The notes beneath the pieces were generated by a model. The model was not told the DNA's origin and made no database searches. It saw only the letters and a program-made list of their open reading frames with translations. Made by a program: the position numbers and the translations under genes. From positions 124,001 through 188,000 of the forward strand of contig NW_026946671.1 in NCBI RefSeq assembly GCF_035222485.1: a stretch of DNA of 64,000 nt. Reading direction: 5' to 3'. Source of the DNA: Podospora pseudoanserina (taxonomy: Eukaryota > Ascomycota > Sordariomycetes > Sordariales > Podosporaceae). Below are positions 45,192 through 56,544 of this stretch, one piece after another. How positions within the stretch are numbered: the first letter of the stretch is position 1; each line of letters opens with the position of its first letter.

Positions 45192-47148
45192 TCGGAAACG
45201 AGCGACGCTTTGGCCATCAAGCCATGACAGCGAAGATGGAGGCCACAACCATCATGGTCACGAGTACGCCTCTGACTGGGTTTCTATAGTGGGTGAATGG
45301 CATTTTGGGTCTGCTTTAAATCGTTGGGCCTGAATTCATTCATCAATTAGCATTGATTCTGGCGTTACGGACTTTTTTTCCTTTCACAAAACAACTTTAA
45401 AACCAACTATCTATATCTGGGTGGGAGGATGGGGCAATGGGGAGAGAATAGTGGCTGATGAATACATGATGCTCTCGGATATCATACCCAACACTTGTGG
45501 TAGGTGCTCTTTTTTTGGTGACCAAATGCAGTGAACAGACTTTGTGAGCCGTGGCGTTTGACTTTTTTCCTTAAGGGACAAAGCCCTCGCTGTTCTCCAT
45601 GTGGCATTCATTGTGTGTGGCTCCATTGTCTGTCCGGACACGGAACCTTTGGCGCCTTCTGGGCCCCTAAGTTGAGACAATGGCTGGAGGCTCAAAGCCA
45701 GAGCGCAGTTGCGCCATCTAATAAACCCCTTGTGACGAGCATTTGCCATAAACTGTGGTCGCCTGGCTTGACGGTGGCGCCAGATTTGGCAACGAGGGCG
45801 ATGAAAAAGTTTGAGAGGAGGTGCTTGTTGAGGGTGACGCGATCGGTGACTGCGTCATCTGCCAGTTTCCGCTATCAAACTCACTCACTTTCGCTCCACC
45901 TAGATACCTATTATGTTTGCCTGTTGCAGCCAGGTGTTGCTTTATTGAAGGCAAAACAGGGCGATATTAAGAAATCCCAATGTCCAAATTCAATAGGTTG
46001 ATCATGTCCAAATCCAACAGGTGATCAGTTCGCTTGTAGTCGTGAGGATAGGTGAGATTAGCCTTGCCCTGCGTGTGGTTGGATATCTTGAAGGGTAAAT
46101 GAGGACTTCAATGTTAATGATATCTTTCTAGGTACCTAGGTGCTTGCTTATACATTCAGTTCACTGCAAAATACATCTACGGGGACTGGGGGAGGTATCG
46201 TGAAGGAAGCAAAAGCCCATGAATGGAAGGAAAAACTCCCTGCAAGATATCTCCCTAGCTCACGCCCAATCACTCCAGTTAATGAACAGAAGATGAAAGG
46301 CCTACTCTGGATCTCGGAACTCTCTGGATTACGTAGCTTCAATGCCAGAAGTTATCTTGTCCAAGGCGTCCGTAAGAGCTTACATTGATGAGACGGTTAG
46401 TAGTAGATATGGAGGCCGTTGAAGATTGAAAGCTTGCAGCGTGGACAATGATTTCACTCCTCAAAGAATGCTGGAATGTCATGAACAAACGGAGCCCTGT
46501 TGGGCACTACGTCGACAACCATCACATACACGATACCACGGCCAAGCCTCATCATCAAGCAATCATGCCGCCGTTTTCTCTCTTGCACGCATCAGTCCAG
46601 TTCTCCCCAATGGTGACCCTAGAAAGAATACCAATGGCAGACAAATACTCCGTTTGAGAATCTCAAAGTTCGGCAGGAGAGAAAAAACCCGAGACCCTTT
46701 CATTTAGATACCAAAGCCGCAAATTAATACGCCCAATGAGAACCTGCCTGCCGTTTTTGCTTGCCCGCATGCCAGAACTAAATGCACGATAACCCTTTTT
46801 CCTTTCCCCATCGCCTGTGATGCCTCAGTCCGTTCCCACTTCGATTCGTTCATTGATATGTTTGAAATTCCTGGTCCACACCAAGACAAAAAATCAAGCA
46901 TGGCGCATTTGGTCGGAATTGTTGACAGTAGTGCCGTTACTCATGCAACGGACGCCCAAATGGCATATGCATTGCAGCCGAAAGAGTTAGAGAAAACATC
47001 GGGTCCTCGTTTCGTCTGGCCTTGGTCGAACTGTTCGCGGGAGGGGAGAAGCGAGCAAGCAAAAAAAGGGCTGGTGAGCCGAGTCTTGCTTGTGGATGTA
47101 TCTTGAGGGTCGAATGAGGAGCAGAGGCGAGGTTGAGAAAAAGTGCAT
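45192..47148. other. 2-kb intergenic region, SKP1 3' / RPL39 3'
   Basis: Both flanking genes end here, so this is a convergent gap that is long for its type. It contains only weak short frames. A copy of the TTATCTTGTCCA motif found at 9222 and 19510 occurs at about 46345-46363. Confidence 0.45.
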
Positions 47149-47590
47149 TTAGAGGCCGAGGCGGGTCTTGCGCCAATGTCTCCGCTTGGCGTTGTATCTG
47201 TGGTTGACGGGTCAGCAAAAAGAGGTTCGGTCGGTTCGTGATCAAGCCGATCCTTCTCCTCTGGTCGTTCAAGAGAAGGATGGCCATGTTCGTCGGTCGG
47301 GGATCGTACCTGATAGTGTTACCAGTGCGGAGGCGAATCCATTGGGGAATGGGACGGTTCTGCTTCTGGGCCTTAGCAAGCTTCTGCTTGGTCCGGAAAG
47401 TCTTGTGGCTCTGTTGAAAACATCGAGGTCAGCATCTGGCTGCATCACGATACTCGCTGCCGTCGAGTGCCCCTCTCCAATTTCGACCTCTGAGATTTCT
47501 GCATGACTGACGCGAGGGAGGCCGAAATTGGGGTCGGGAAAATCGGAATCGACGAGAAATTCGGCTTGGACAGTCGTTACATACCGGCAT
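47149..47590 (-). CDS. RPL39: 60S ribosomal protein eL39, 51 aa
   Basis: Three exons: 47590-47585 (ATGCCG), 47410-47310 and 47197-47149. The joined product reads [20 protein letters not shown] and [31 protein letters not shown], which is eL39 at its exact usual length. The introns are 174 and 112 nt, longer than the local norm, as is common for ribosomal protein genes. eL39 lines the nascent-peptide exit tunnel. Too short and too split for a frame search; identified from the conserved sequence. It diverges from ARL1 across a 0.6-kb promoter. Confidence 0.97.
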
Positions 47591-48213
47591 TTTGACGGTG
47601 GTTGTCGTGATAACCGAGTGGTGTCAATTTCGCGATGCTTCGTCAAGGTGGGTTGGAATCCGAATATTTGGTGTGGGCTTTAGAAAATGCGCACAAGCTA
47701 GGGCCGGTTGTTGTGGCTGGTGACTCCATCACGTGCCGGCAGAACAGTGGCTCATGGGAGCGGTCAAGTGTGGCTTGAAAACCTTACCGGGGTTTCAAGC
47801 TTTTTGACCCCTGTCGGCTTTGTCTGCCAATCAAGCAGGGCAGTGACCGTGCACCCGCGATTCACTTGACAGGGGGAGCCATACAGATAGCCCGACCAGA
47901 AGCGGCCTCTTTCATGAACGGGACCAAAGTTGCATGAACCTGCGAGACCGAAATTTCTTGACACCTTTACTCTGAGATAGGGGGCAACTGGGAATTCCAT
48001 ACTCAAGCGATCCGGTCATTTCACCTCCCGATATCCTCTCCCACACACCAGGCGCCGTCATCCCCTCTCGGGCCAGATTTCGCATCGTCATCCGCTCCGG
48101 ATCTCCCTTGTCGGTGGATTCGGTCCGCGATACATTCTCCTGTCAAACTTCGACGAACCCCATATCCAACCACAAACCACGCGCCGGAACTTCCGGGCGA
48201 CAGCAGGGCGAAG
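47591..48213. promoter_or_regulatory. divergent promoter RPL39 / ARL1
   Basis: 623 bp lies between the two start codons. A CACGTG E-box (the Cbf1-type site) is at 47731-47736, about 140 bp upstream of the RPL39 start. A role in ribosomal-protein gene control is inference only. Confidence 0.45.
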
Positions 48214-48952
48214 ATGGGGCAAACCATGTCATGGCTCGGTTCCTTGTCCAGCTTCTTTTCGTCAAAGAAGGAAATCCGGATTCTGATTCTCGGACTGGTT
48301 CGCCTTCCCGACCCCTGATCCGTTTCTATGCGCACGCGATACTGACGGCCGCGCTTCCAGGACAACGCCGGCAAAACCACACTTCTCTACAGACTCAAGG
48401 TGCGCTTTTCTCCATCCTTGACACAGGAGGAGTTTTAGTCTAACAAAGACTTGCAGATCGGCGAGGTAGTAACAACGATACCAACGATCGGGTTCAACGT
48501 CGAGTCCGTCACATACAACAACCTCAACTTTAACGTGTGGGATCTTGGTGGACAGACTAGCATCAGGCCATACTGGAGATGCTACTATGCCAACACGGCG
48601 GCGGTCATCTTCGTGGTGGACTCGACCGATATCGAGCGGTTGCAGACAGCGGCGGATGAGTTGGCGGCCATGCTGAACGAGGATGAGCTGAAGGATGCCG
48701 CGCTGTTGGTATTTGCCAACAAGCAGGATCAACCGGGTGCGAAGGGTGCGGCGGACATCTCTCAGGCGCTCAGGCTTGGCGAGCTGAGGGACAGAAACTG
48801 GAGCATCGTCCCTTGCAGTGCCGTTGATGGCTCTGGTGTGGAAGAGGGAATGAACTGGCTGTCGGTAAGTTTTGAGACATGGTGATCCCTGTTTGACATC
48901 ACATACACCGGCATGCTGACAAGAACCACAGCAAACTGTAGCACAGGATTAG
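48214..48952 (+). CDS. ARL1: ADP-ribosylation factor-like GTPase Arl1, 183 aa
   Basis: Four exons: 48214-48297, 48361-48399, 48457-48864 and 48932-48952. Gly2 (MGQTMSW) is the N-myristoylation site. The P-loop GLDNAGKTT is built across the first splice, the switch I Thr lies in [11 protein letters not shown], the switch II region is [14 protein letters not shown], and the base-binding motif is ANKQDQPGA. Length and motif spacing match Arl1 rather than Arf1 ([18 protein letters not shown] is Arl1-like). Arl1 acts at the trans-Golgi, recruiting GRIP-domain golgins. Intron 1 has an unusual GTTCGC donor, but the join is exact. The last exon encodes only QTVAQD. Confidence 0.95.
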
Positions 48953-50008
48953 AGTGCTGGTTGTTTGGCGCACAGCAGATATGAGAAAGGGGGGGGCTTT
49001 TGTACAACAAACACATGAGCATGCCCGCGATTTACGAATTTGTCGAAAGCAGACTTGGGTATTTACAACCACGCGCGCACACACACACGTACGGCGGGAG
49101 CGGCGACTCGGGAGTTTTCTTGGGGCGGGGCGGACGATGGCACGTTTTGCCCACGAGGGCCCGTGTGGATGGATGACATACTATGCGATAGGCGCAGGGC
49201 TGCATAAGACAGGGGCGGCGTGGGCGGTGGGAGGGATTTTGGCACGTATACAGGAACTTACACCATTTAATAACATACAACCCTGTGGTGGGGTTTAATA
49301 TTCTCGGGTTGACATCACAGTCGTGTGTTGGTTCGCGAAGTGAAAGTCTTGATCAACCGCAAATTTCTCGAGTTGGCTGTCCATGGTTGGCGTGGGACTT
49401 GGATCCAGGAGTCCTTAAGGTCTGTGGATTGCTTCTTCAACATACATGCACATTGGCTAAACCCGGTGGTATTGCATCTATAGCATTCGGACCGTTTCCT
49501 CTCGAGACACTCACGGTTGGCCAAATCATTGTTGTCTATATCCAAGTAAGAAGGGCGTGTCCTAACTTTCTCCTGGACGGCCCATGTTTCCACATCCCCC
49601 TCCCTCCCTGGTAAATATGCCTCCCGATTTCTGATAGATGGCCATAAACACACCTTAATTGGCCTCTTTTCGTGGGCTGGTTGGTGTGTAAGTCTGCAGC
49701 TTTTGTGGGTCGAATTTGTGTCTAGGACTGGCTGTTGTTGGGTAGGCGTTGAGTATATCAGCTCTGGACAGTGGTATGGGCTGCCAGATGACGGAAAACC
49801 TCCTTCCATATGATTCCACCCTCGGGAGGTTGATGCCATCGGTATGGAGAATGATATGATGATCGATGAGCTAATGCCTAGGTATCAACCTTGGATCCTT
49901 TGGCAGCGGGGGCCCTAAGACACAGCAGAAGTCGAAGATGTCACTGTTTTGTTTTGTCAGCCGTTTTGTTTACAGATATGTCTATTCTCTCAGTAAAGTG
50001 GGACCATA
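48953..50008. other. convergent intergenic region
   Basis: About 1.06 kb lies between the ARL1 3' end and the 3' end of the small Cys-tailed gene. A 174-codon minus-strand frame (49315-49839) exists but has no family likeness. A CA/AC microsatellite tract occurs near 49077-49089. Confidence 0.4.
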
Positions 50009-50406
50009 CTAGTAAGTTTCGCAGCATTTGTCGCAGCAGCTCTGCTCTCTTCGGGGCTCAATGTAACCCGGAACGGTGAGGACCATTGGTTCGATGGGGC
50101 GCTGAGGCTGGGGTGTTAGTTTGGGGTTGGACAGAGGAAGGGGAGACCTACAGGCTGCCGGGAAGTGACATTATGAACACCAGAGGTTGAGGTAACATTC
50201 TGCACGCTGGAGGGGGTCCGACTAGGGCTTATGTTGAACCCGGTAGCGGTATTAGGGGCATAGGACACGCTGGGGTTGATGATTGGGTTGGCTAGACGGA
50301 CGGGAGGGGGGGAGGTGGAGGGTTCTGGAGGGACTGTGAGGTGGCGGGAGTTGCTGGGCTTTCTCTGACTGGCAAGGCCAGGAGTGGTGGGATTGGTGGA
50401 AGACAT
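50009..50406 (-). CDS. small Ser/Pro-rich protein with Cys-rich tail, 115 aa (unrecognised)
   Basis: Two exons: 50406-50152 (85 codons) and 50101-50009 (31 codons incl. stop); the 50-nt intron has a GTAGGT donor, CTAAC branch and CAG acceptor. The product begins MSSTNPTTPGLASQRKP, is rich in Ser, Pro, Thr and Asn with no predicted fold, then after the splice reads RPIEPMVLTVPGYIEPRREQ SCCDKCCETY and stops. The compact, more conserved-looking second exon and the CCxxCC end suggest a real protein; paired cysteines near a C-terminus can be palmitoylated or bind metal. I do not recognise a family. Confidence 0.55.
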
Positions 50407-51484
50407 GATTTTCTGTCGATGGTTGTGGGGGCCGGTTTGGTATGAGATGGGTGTAGAATGATTTGAGAGGGGGCAAGTATGAAAGAGGCAACGTATCCAT
50501 GCCAGAATGATATCTGTCGAGATGAGGCTCACCGGCGTGTCCCGTGAAAGGGGCGCCGGCAAGGGGGCAGCCCAGATTCGCTGCTCACGGTGCTGCTGGA
50601 GCGGCTGCAGAGAGTGTGTGAATTCTCTGCTATAAGCGGCACAAGATAGAAACTGACAGTGTTAGTATACTCACGCTGCAAAGATATGGTGAGTGTTGGC
50701 TTCTTGGAGCAAACTGAACAGAGAGTATGGTGCCATCTTGTGTGTTCATCACAGAAAGCCAAAGCGAAAAACACAGGAACAGTTCAATGCATGCATTTAT
50801 GTAGCTAGGAGTTACGGGAGAGGTCTAAATGGTCTGTTTCATTTCGGGATCGACTAGGTATGCAAGCCTACTGTCTTGTCATGTAAGGGCTCATTGTGTC
50901 CAGAGAGAACATGTGTCGTTCCTAGCTCCTCCTTGTTTTAAACACTCTATGGCTTGGGACCTATAGTTGTTTTGAGTGCGCGACGAACGAATAGAGATGA
51001 GGCTGATGGTGCGGTATATTCCCGTTGTTGGAGTGAGAACAAAATGAATGGGAGTAGGTGACACTTCTCCTTTGACTTATTCATGAAACCATTGACCGGA
51101 AGAAGCTATTCTGAAATATTATATAGAGGAATAAGAACAGGTTACTCCCTTTGCTGAGAAAGTCGCAAAATGTACAATGTCTCCAGCCAAATCTGAAGCC
51201 CAAATAGGAAAGAAGTGCTGGTGTTGTTGAAATATCCCCGATAAGCTGATAAGCTCACCTCCGAGAGCGGATATCGGTCTATCCAGCTGAAATCAGCCCC
51301 GCGCTCTCCTCTGCTACATGCATGTGGGTCTTGGGTCTGAACGATCGCTGCCCCGCCATGACTGACTGGGGTTGTGAGTCAAATCAACTTTCTTGGTGTG
51401 GGTGGCCATTGCTGTAGTTGAAGATATTCCCGTCGTCCACCACCTACGCCAAAAAAACTCCCAATTGCACACCAGAACAGCAAT
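50407..51484. other. divergent intergenic region upstream of FRS2
   Basis: 1.08 kb holds the promoters of the small Cys-tailed gene and FRS2. No gene or repeat is supported. Confidence 0.45.
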
Positions 51485-53428
51485 ATGGCTCAAACAAGCA
51501 GCGCCTCAACTGGGGATCTCACCACAGAGATCCTCCAGGCTCTTTCCCAGAAGGACCCCATCAACTCGACCGAGGCTTTCCCCCAGATCCCCTTCGAGTT
51601 CATCAAAGCCGCCCTCGACCGTCTCGCTTCCCGGTCTATGGTCAAATACGAACAAATCGAGCGCGAAGAGGCCTTCTTGGAACCAGAGGCTGAGATTATC
51701 GTCAGCCACGGCAGTCACGAGGCCCGTGTCTTCGATGCGGTGCACAAGGCGTTGGAAGGCTTGTCGATTCAGGATTTGGAAAAGGAGATCGGCGACAAGA
51801 CAGTGACCAAGCTTGGTCAGGGCAAGGCTTTCAAGGAGAAGTGGATCAAGAAGGATGGTAGCAAGTTGGTTGCGTTGGTATGTGGTTTGCGCCGAGTCTG
51901 GTCGTTGACAACGACAAGCATACAGATGCTGACTGCAGTTGGTATAGGTCGACTCGATCAACGATGTTACGAGGGATCAACTCAGGGTGATCAAGGAGAC
52001 AAAGACACACGATGCCAAGATTATTGCCGACCTGAAGAAGCGCAAGCTTCTTAAGCTCCAGAAGGTCATTTCCTTCACGATACACAAGGCCGAGAAGTTC
52101 GCCCTCGAAATGGTCAAGGAGGAGACAGATCTTACCGCCGAGATGCTGGCATCTGGCGCGTGGAAGGAGGCTACTTTCAGTGAGTGCTGGCAGAGCTGTG
52201 CGCATGGCTTGGGCGGGAGCCAATACTGCTTGCTGTCCAAGGCCGGCACGAGAAGGACAATAAGGACAACAAGGCTGACACTCTGGCAGAGCCATACAAC
52301 TTCAAGGCACTGGGTGCTGATCAACATGCTGGTGCCCTTCACCCCCTGAACAAGGTCCGCTCTGAGTTCCGGTTAGTTGAATCTCTGCCAAGCCCCCATT
52401 TCGACCCCTAACCCTGGGCTGGTTATACTGACCTCTTGCACAGTCAAATCTTCTTCGAGATGGGCTTCACAGAAATGCCTACCAACCAGTTCGTCGAGTC
52501 TGGCTTCTGGGTATGTTGGGTCATGACGTGGTCAAACTCTGCGTGGCTAACATGATCACAGAACTTCGACACACTCTTCGTCCCTCAGCAGCATCCTGCT
52601 CGTGATCTCCAAGATACTTTCTACGTCTCAGACCCACCAAAGGCCGGCAGACCTACTGCCACTGGTCCAGATGACAAGGCGGACTATGAGGAGTATTTCA
52701 AGAACGTACAACAAGTCCACCAGGACGGCAAGTATGACTCGATCGGTTACAGATATCCCTGGGCTGAGGATGAGTCGCTAAGGTATGTTGTTCCTGCCAC
52801 AATTTGCAGAAATATGAATTAATTCAGTGCAGACTTGTTCTGCGGACACACACCACTTCCGTTTCTGCTGCCATGCTGCACAAGCTCGCGCAACAGAAGG
52901 ACGAGAATGGGCGTGTGCCACCAGCGCGGTACTTCTCTATCGACAGAGTCTTCAGGAACGAGACAGTCGATGCCACACATCTTTGCGAGTTCCACCAAGT
53001 AGAGGGCGTCATTGCTGATTATGGCCTGACCCTCGGTGGCCTGATGGAGTTCATGGATATGTTCTTCGGCGCCATGGGTGTCACAGATTTGCGTTACAAG
53101 CCTGCGTAAGTTGTTCTGCTCTACCCTGGTTCAAGAGCAGATGCTGATGTTTCACAGTTACAACCCGTACACTGAGCCATCGATGGAAATCTTCTCCCAC
53201 CACAAGGGCCTCAACAAACTCATCGAAATCGGTAACTCTGGTATTTTCAGGCCTGAGATGTTGGAGGCGATGGGTCTGCCCAGGGACTTGAGGGTGTTCG
53301 GTTTCGGTCTGAGTCTGGAGAGACCAACTATGATCAAGTATGGTATCTCCAACATTCGCGAGCTCCTCGGCCACCAAGTCGACCTGAGTTTCGTGCAAAA
53401 GAACCCGGCCGTTCGTTTCGACAAATAG
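51485..53428 (+). CDS. FRS2: cytosolic phenylalanyl-tRNA synthetase alpha subunit, 512 aa
   Basis: Seven exons: 51485-51877, 51948-52179, 52290-52371, 52444-52510, 52562-52782, 52833-53105 and 53158-53428; all six introns (50-110 nt) are GT-AG and in phase. The N-terminal winged-helix tRNA-binding part (about 1-150) is followed by [20 protein letters not shown] and class II catalytic motifs: motif 1 [10 protein letters not shown], motif 2 [21 protein letters not shown], and motif 3 [16 protein letters not shown]. It also has the Phe-specific [19 protein letters not shown] and [13 protein letters not shown]. The enzyme is an alpha2beta2 heterotetramer charging tRNA-Phe. Length matches yeast FRS2 (503 aa). 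Confidence 0.97.
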
Positions 53429-54322
53429 GTGAATCTACGATCGACGGGGGAAAATCAAAAGATCAAAACATGTAAACAGTCATGTCCAAAAACTGTCCAC
53501 AGATGAATGTGGTGCCGAAAGAAATGTTGTGTAACGATGCCACCGCAGTCCAGGCAGCGGCATTATCTATGCCGACTTGGCCAGAAGTGGCATTGCGGTG
53601 AATCTGTGTAGAGTTAGCCAAGACGGTTGCCTTGCCGTGCTTGCTCATGTTGCGAACCGCCGAACCTCTGAATAATATGGTCCGCAATTCTTGTATGCAT
53701 GGCGCTTGGGAGAGTGACGAATAGAATCAAAAGAGTCGTATACCAACTAATCATGAGACCAGCCCTACGGGGGGAGATTACCCCACATTGAATGAAACAG
53801 ATACCGGTTATGTTAGGGATTAACAGCATGTAAGGTTCTTTTGACTAACAACTCGGGCCGTCCTCAGCTCGCGGCGGCGTTGGACGGCTAAGACGGAAGT
53901 GTAACCATTGTAGAGTTACGTTTTTTAGGACACGCCGAGGAAGCCTGAGGACCGAGGCGAGGACCATCCATGCCTGATAAGGCGACCAAATTGGGGGAGT
54001 GGTCACAAGTGTGGGAGGATGACATGATTGTTAAGTTGCTTGGGGGTTCGTATCGAGCGAATGGAATGCTGGGTGAGTGAGTAATAAAAGAGTTGTCGGA
54101 GCCTTGACTGGAAGGACTTTTGTTCTACTTTCCTCAAGTCCTTTTTCATTTTCCCTTCCTTCTTCCTCAGGTCCTACATCAGGCTTACACATACACACCA
54201 TCTCTGAGGGAAAGTGCTTATATATTCCCGTTACCCTACCTACCCGACACACTGGAACTGGGCGGTGGCAGTGCAAACTGTAACCACCGATCAGATAATC
54301 TTTTTGTCCAATTGTTTGCGAC
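53429..54322. other. intergenic region downstream of FRS2
   Basis: About 0.9 kb. Short minus-strand frames exist but nothing recognisable. A CT-rich leader precedes the ATG at 54323. Confidence 0.4.
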
Positions 54323-54697
54323 ATGACGTCTTCGTCTTCTTCTTCGGGACAAGGCTCCCGGCCGGGTCCGCTTGATATTGGGGGTTCTTCATCGTCCAGA
54401 ACAACGGTATGTTTGCCTGTTAGTGGTTGGAGAGGCCGAATGAACAAGGCTGACGACAGGAAAAAGGACTATTTTAACTGCAATGGTGAAGCGACATCGC
54501 CTACGTCTCCTGCGTCGACTACTGCCCCGCTGTTTCCACGGAGTAGGACGGCGTATGGGAGCTCGCCGCCTGATTCGGTCAAGGGTGCCAAGAGCCCGAG
54601 GAAGGTGAATGCGAATAGTTATTGTGGGAGGCACTCGGATGAGTTTCTGTTTGGGGGACGGTCGTTGGGGGATTTGTGGAGGGCTGTGAAGAAGTGA
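54323..54697 (+). CDS. short conserved-looking fungal protein (YCGRHSDEFLFGG motif), 124 aa
   Basis: ATG at 54323, TGA at 54695-54697. The N-terminus is a Ser-rich low-complexity run, the middle is Ser/Thr/Pro-rich, and the last 30 residues hold NSYCGRHSDEFLFGGRSLGD LWRAVKK. This xxGRHSxxxLFGGxS pattern is one I associate with short uncharacterised ascomycete proteins. A 42-nt in-frame intron (GTATGT at about 54408 to AACAAG) is possible and would remove part of the middle; the unspliced frame is also open. Function is unknown. Confidence 0.55.
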   Translation: MTSSSSSSGQGSRPGPLDIGGSSSSRTTVCLPVSGWRGRMNKADDRKKDYFNCNGEATSPTSPASTTAPLFPRSRTAYGSSPPDSVKGAKSPRKVNANSYCGRHSDEFLFGGRSLGDLWRAVKK

Positions 54698-55029
54698 CAA
54701 TTTTGAAGGGAGGGTGGTGACGACAAGGCATGATGGATATGGGCATTGGTATATGGCGTTTAGATTTGGACTGGGGAGGATTTTGGATTTTGGATTGATG
54801 ATACCTACTCTGCTTTTTATGTTTGATTAATTGTTGTACGAGAATGAATGAGGGTATTTACAGTTGTGCTGGCGCATTTATACTGAACAATTGCGGGGTT
54901 GTTGGTTGCCACTTCTGTCTGTTAGCCCCCCAAATCTTTGGACATTTCACTGCCCCGGCGTTGCCGTAGTTTATGCCCCTACTCCCTATTGAGCATGACT
55001 TTCAAACCCCCATATTTTTTCAAAAAGCC

Positions 55030-55061
<32 letters not shown>

Positions 55062-55376
55062 CCCGTCCGTCCCTTTCAGTTATTCCGACAATCTGGTCCC
55101 CTAACCCGACTCCGTCCTAGCCGTCCTCAATCCCAATTCGCCAAGCACCACCCCAACCAACCCACCACCGGAGCGACCCGCACTTTCTCCACAGTGACAA
55201 ACTTCCCTTGAGACCCCTGTCACCTCACACACTGAATCGCGCAGGGCGCGGTCCAGCTCACCAGCTCCGTTTTGTTGAATCCCGCCCCAAAACAATTTTT
55301 TGCTCTGTTCTGTTTTCTCCTCACAACACCACGCATTCCCAACTAGGTATCACGACTGTGTATTCCAACCGACAAT
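54698..55376. other. intergenic region with (ATC)n repeat
   Basis: 0.68 kb including the PHS1 promoter and an (ATC)n tract. No gene is supported. Confidence 0.5.
55026..55061. repeat. (ATC)n microsatellite
   Basis: About twelve tandem ATC units in the upstream region of PHS1. Confidence 0.95.
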
Positions 55377-56138
55377 ATGAGTACAACAACAAGACCCACG
55401 CAAAAACCGCCCACCTCGGCCCTCACGCCGAAAAAGCTATACCTTGTATTATACAACTCCGCCTCGGCGGTGGCCTGGCTGACGGTGCTCGGGAGGGTGG
55501 TCGTGACGTTGAACTACAAGGGGGATCCGTTTTTCGTTCCGTTGGTGGTGGACAATTTCGCGAGGGTGACGCAGACGTTTGCTGTGATGGAGATTTTGCA
55601 TGCTTTGACTGGTGAGTCCCTCCCCCCTTTCGCAACTCTCTAGGGAGCCTCGCTGACGAATCACCCCCCAGGCGTCGTCCCCGCCCCCGTCTTCACAACC
55701 CTCATGCAAGTCGCCTCCCGCCTCTTCCTCATGTACGCCATCACGCTCCCCTTCCCCCAGCTCAACTCTTCCTTCTGGTACTCCTCCATGCTCTGCGCCT
55801 GGGCCACCACCGAGGTTATTCGATACACCTACTTCGTCTTCAAGCAATTCGACCGCATCCCGGCTTCTCTTCACTGGCTGAGGTATTCTGCCTTTTTGAT
55901 CCTCTACCCTATTGGGATCAGCTCCGAGGTTGCCATGACGCTCAGGGCTCTTTGGGGTCCTGCGAGCAGTGAGGCGTTTGCTTGGAGCAGCTGGTACCCT
56001 CATGCGCTGGGGGCAGTGTTGTTAAGTTATATCCCGGGGAGTGTGGTGCTTTATGGGCATATGTTGAAGCAGAGGAGGAAGTATCTTGGTGCTGGGGCGA
56101 AGGGGGAGGAGGTTAAGAACCAGAAGAAGAGACAGTAA
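55377..56138 (+). CDS. PHS1: very-long-chain 3-hydroxyacyl-CoA dehydratase (Phs1/HACD), 233 aa
   Basis: Two exons, 55377-55611 and 55672-56138, with a 60-nt intron. The protein is a six-helix membrane enzyme of the PTPLA/HACD family: LYLVLYNSASAVAWLTVLGR, QTFAVMEILHALTGVVPAPV, MQVASRLFLMYAI, WATTEVIRYTYF and LRYSAFLILYPIGISSEVAM. The catalytic Tyr and Glu of yeast Phs1 correspond to Tyr157 and Glu164 in YPIGISSE. It removes water from 3-hydroxyacyl-CoA in the third step of the ER fatty acid elongation cycle, feeding sphingolipid synthesis. The C-terminus is Lys-rich (KNQKKRQ), consistent with ER retrieval. Confidence 0.95.
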
Positions 56139-56544
56139 ATGAGAGGTTGAGGAATCTAGGGGATTAACAGAGTTAAGATGAGGTCCAATACGGGAGGATA
56201 TGGCATTGCGTTATGGCATTACGACATTGGTTTTTTGGACGACCATGGTTACGATTGCATCAGTTTGCACTTTGAAGGAAAACAGCGGTCATTTCCAATG
56301 CGTTGAAAAGGACGGGGCGGAAAAGATCAACGTGTGTGGTATCTTACTTGTGTACTAGTACGACGTTATAGACAAGAGGAGGAGCATCATAGAAAGCGAA
56401 GCCGCGAGCACCTGGTTATCTAGAAAGGCAAGGAGGAAAAGGGGGCGGAACGAGAACCCCATAACAAAGAAGAACGCCGATTTCCAAAACAAAGCAACCG
56501 TCCCAACCTCAACGCCGAGCCATTGGCCCCTTATTATGTTGTCC
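56139..56544. other. convergent intergenic region
   Basis: About 400 bp of 3' flanks between PHS1 and the serine hydrolase gene. Nothing else is seen. Confidence 0.4.

Noticed and set aside
49315-49839. 174-codon minus-strand frame
   Set aside because: It has an ATG but no recognisable domain, and its sequence looks like chance open frame between convergent genes.
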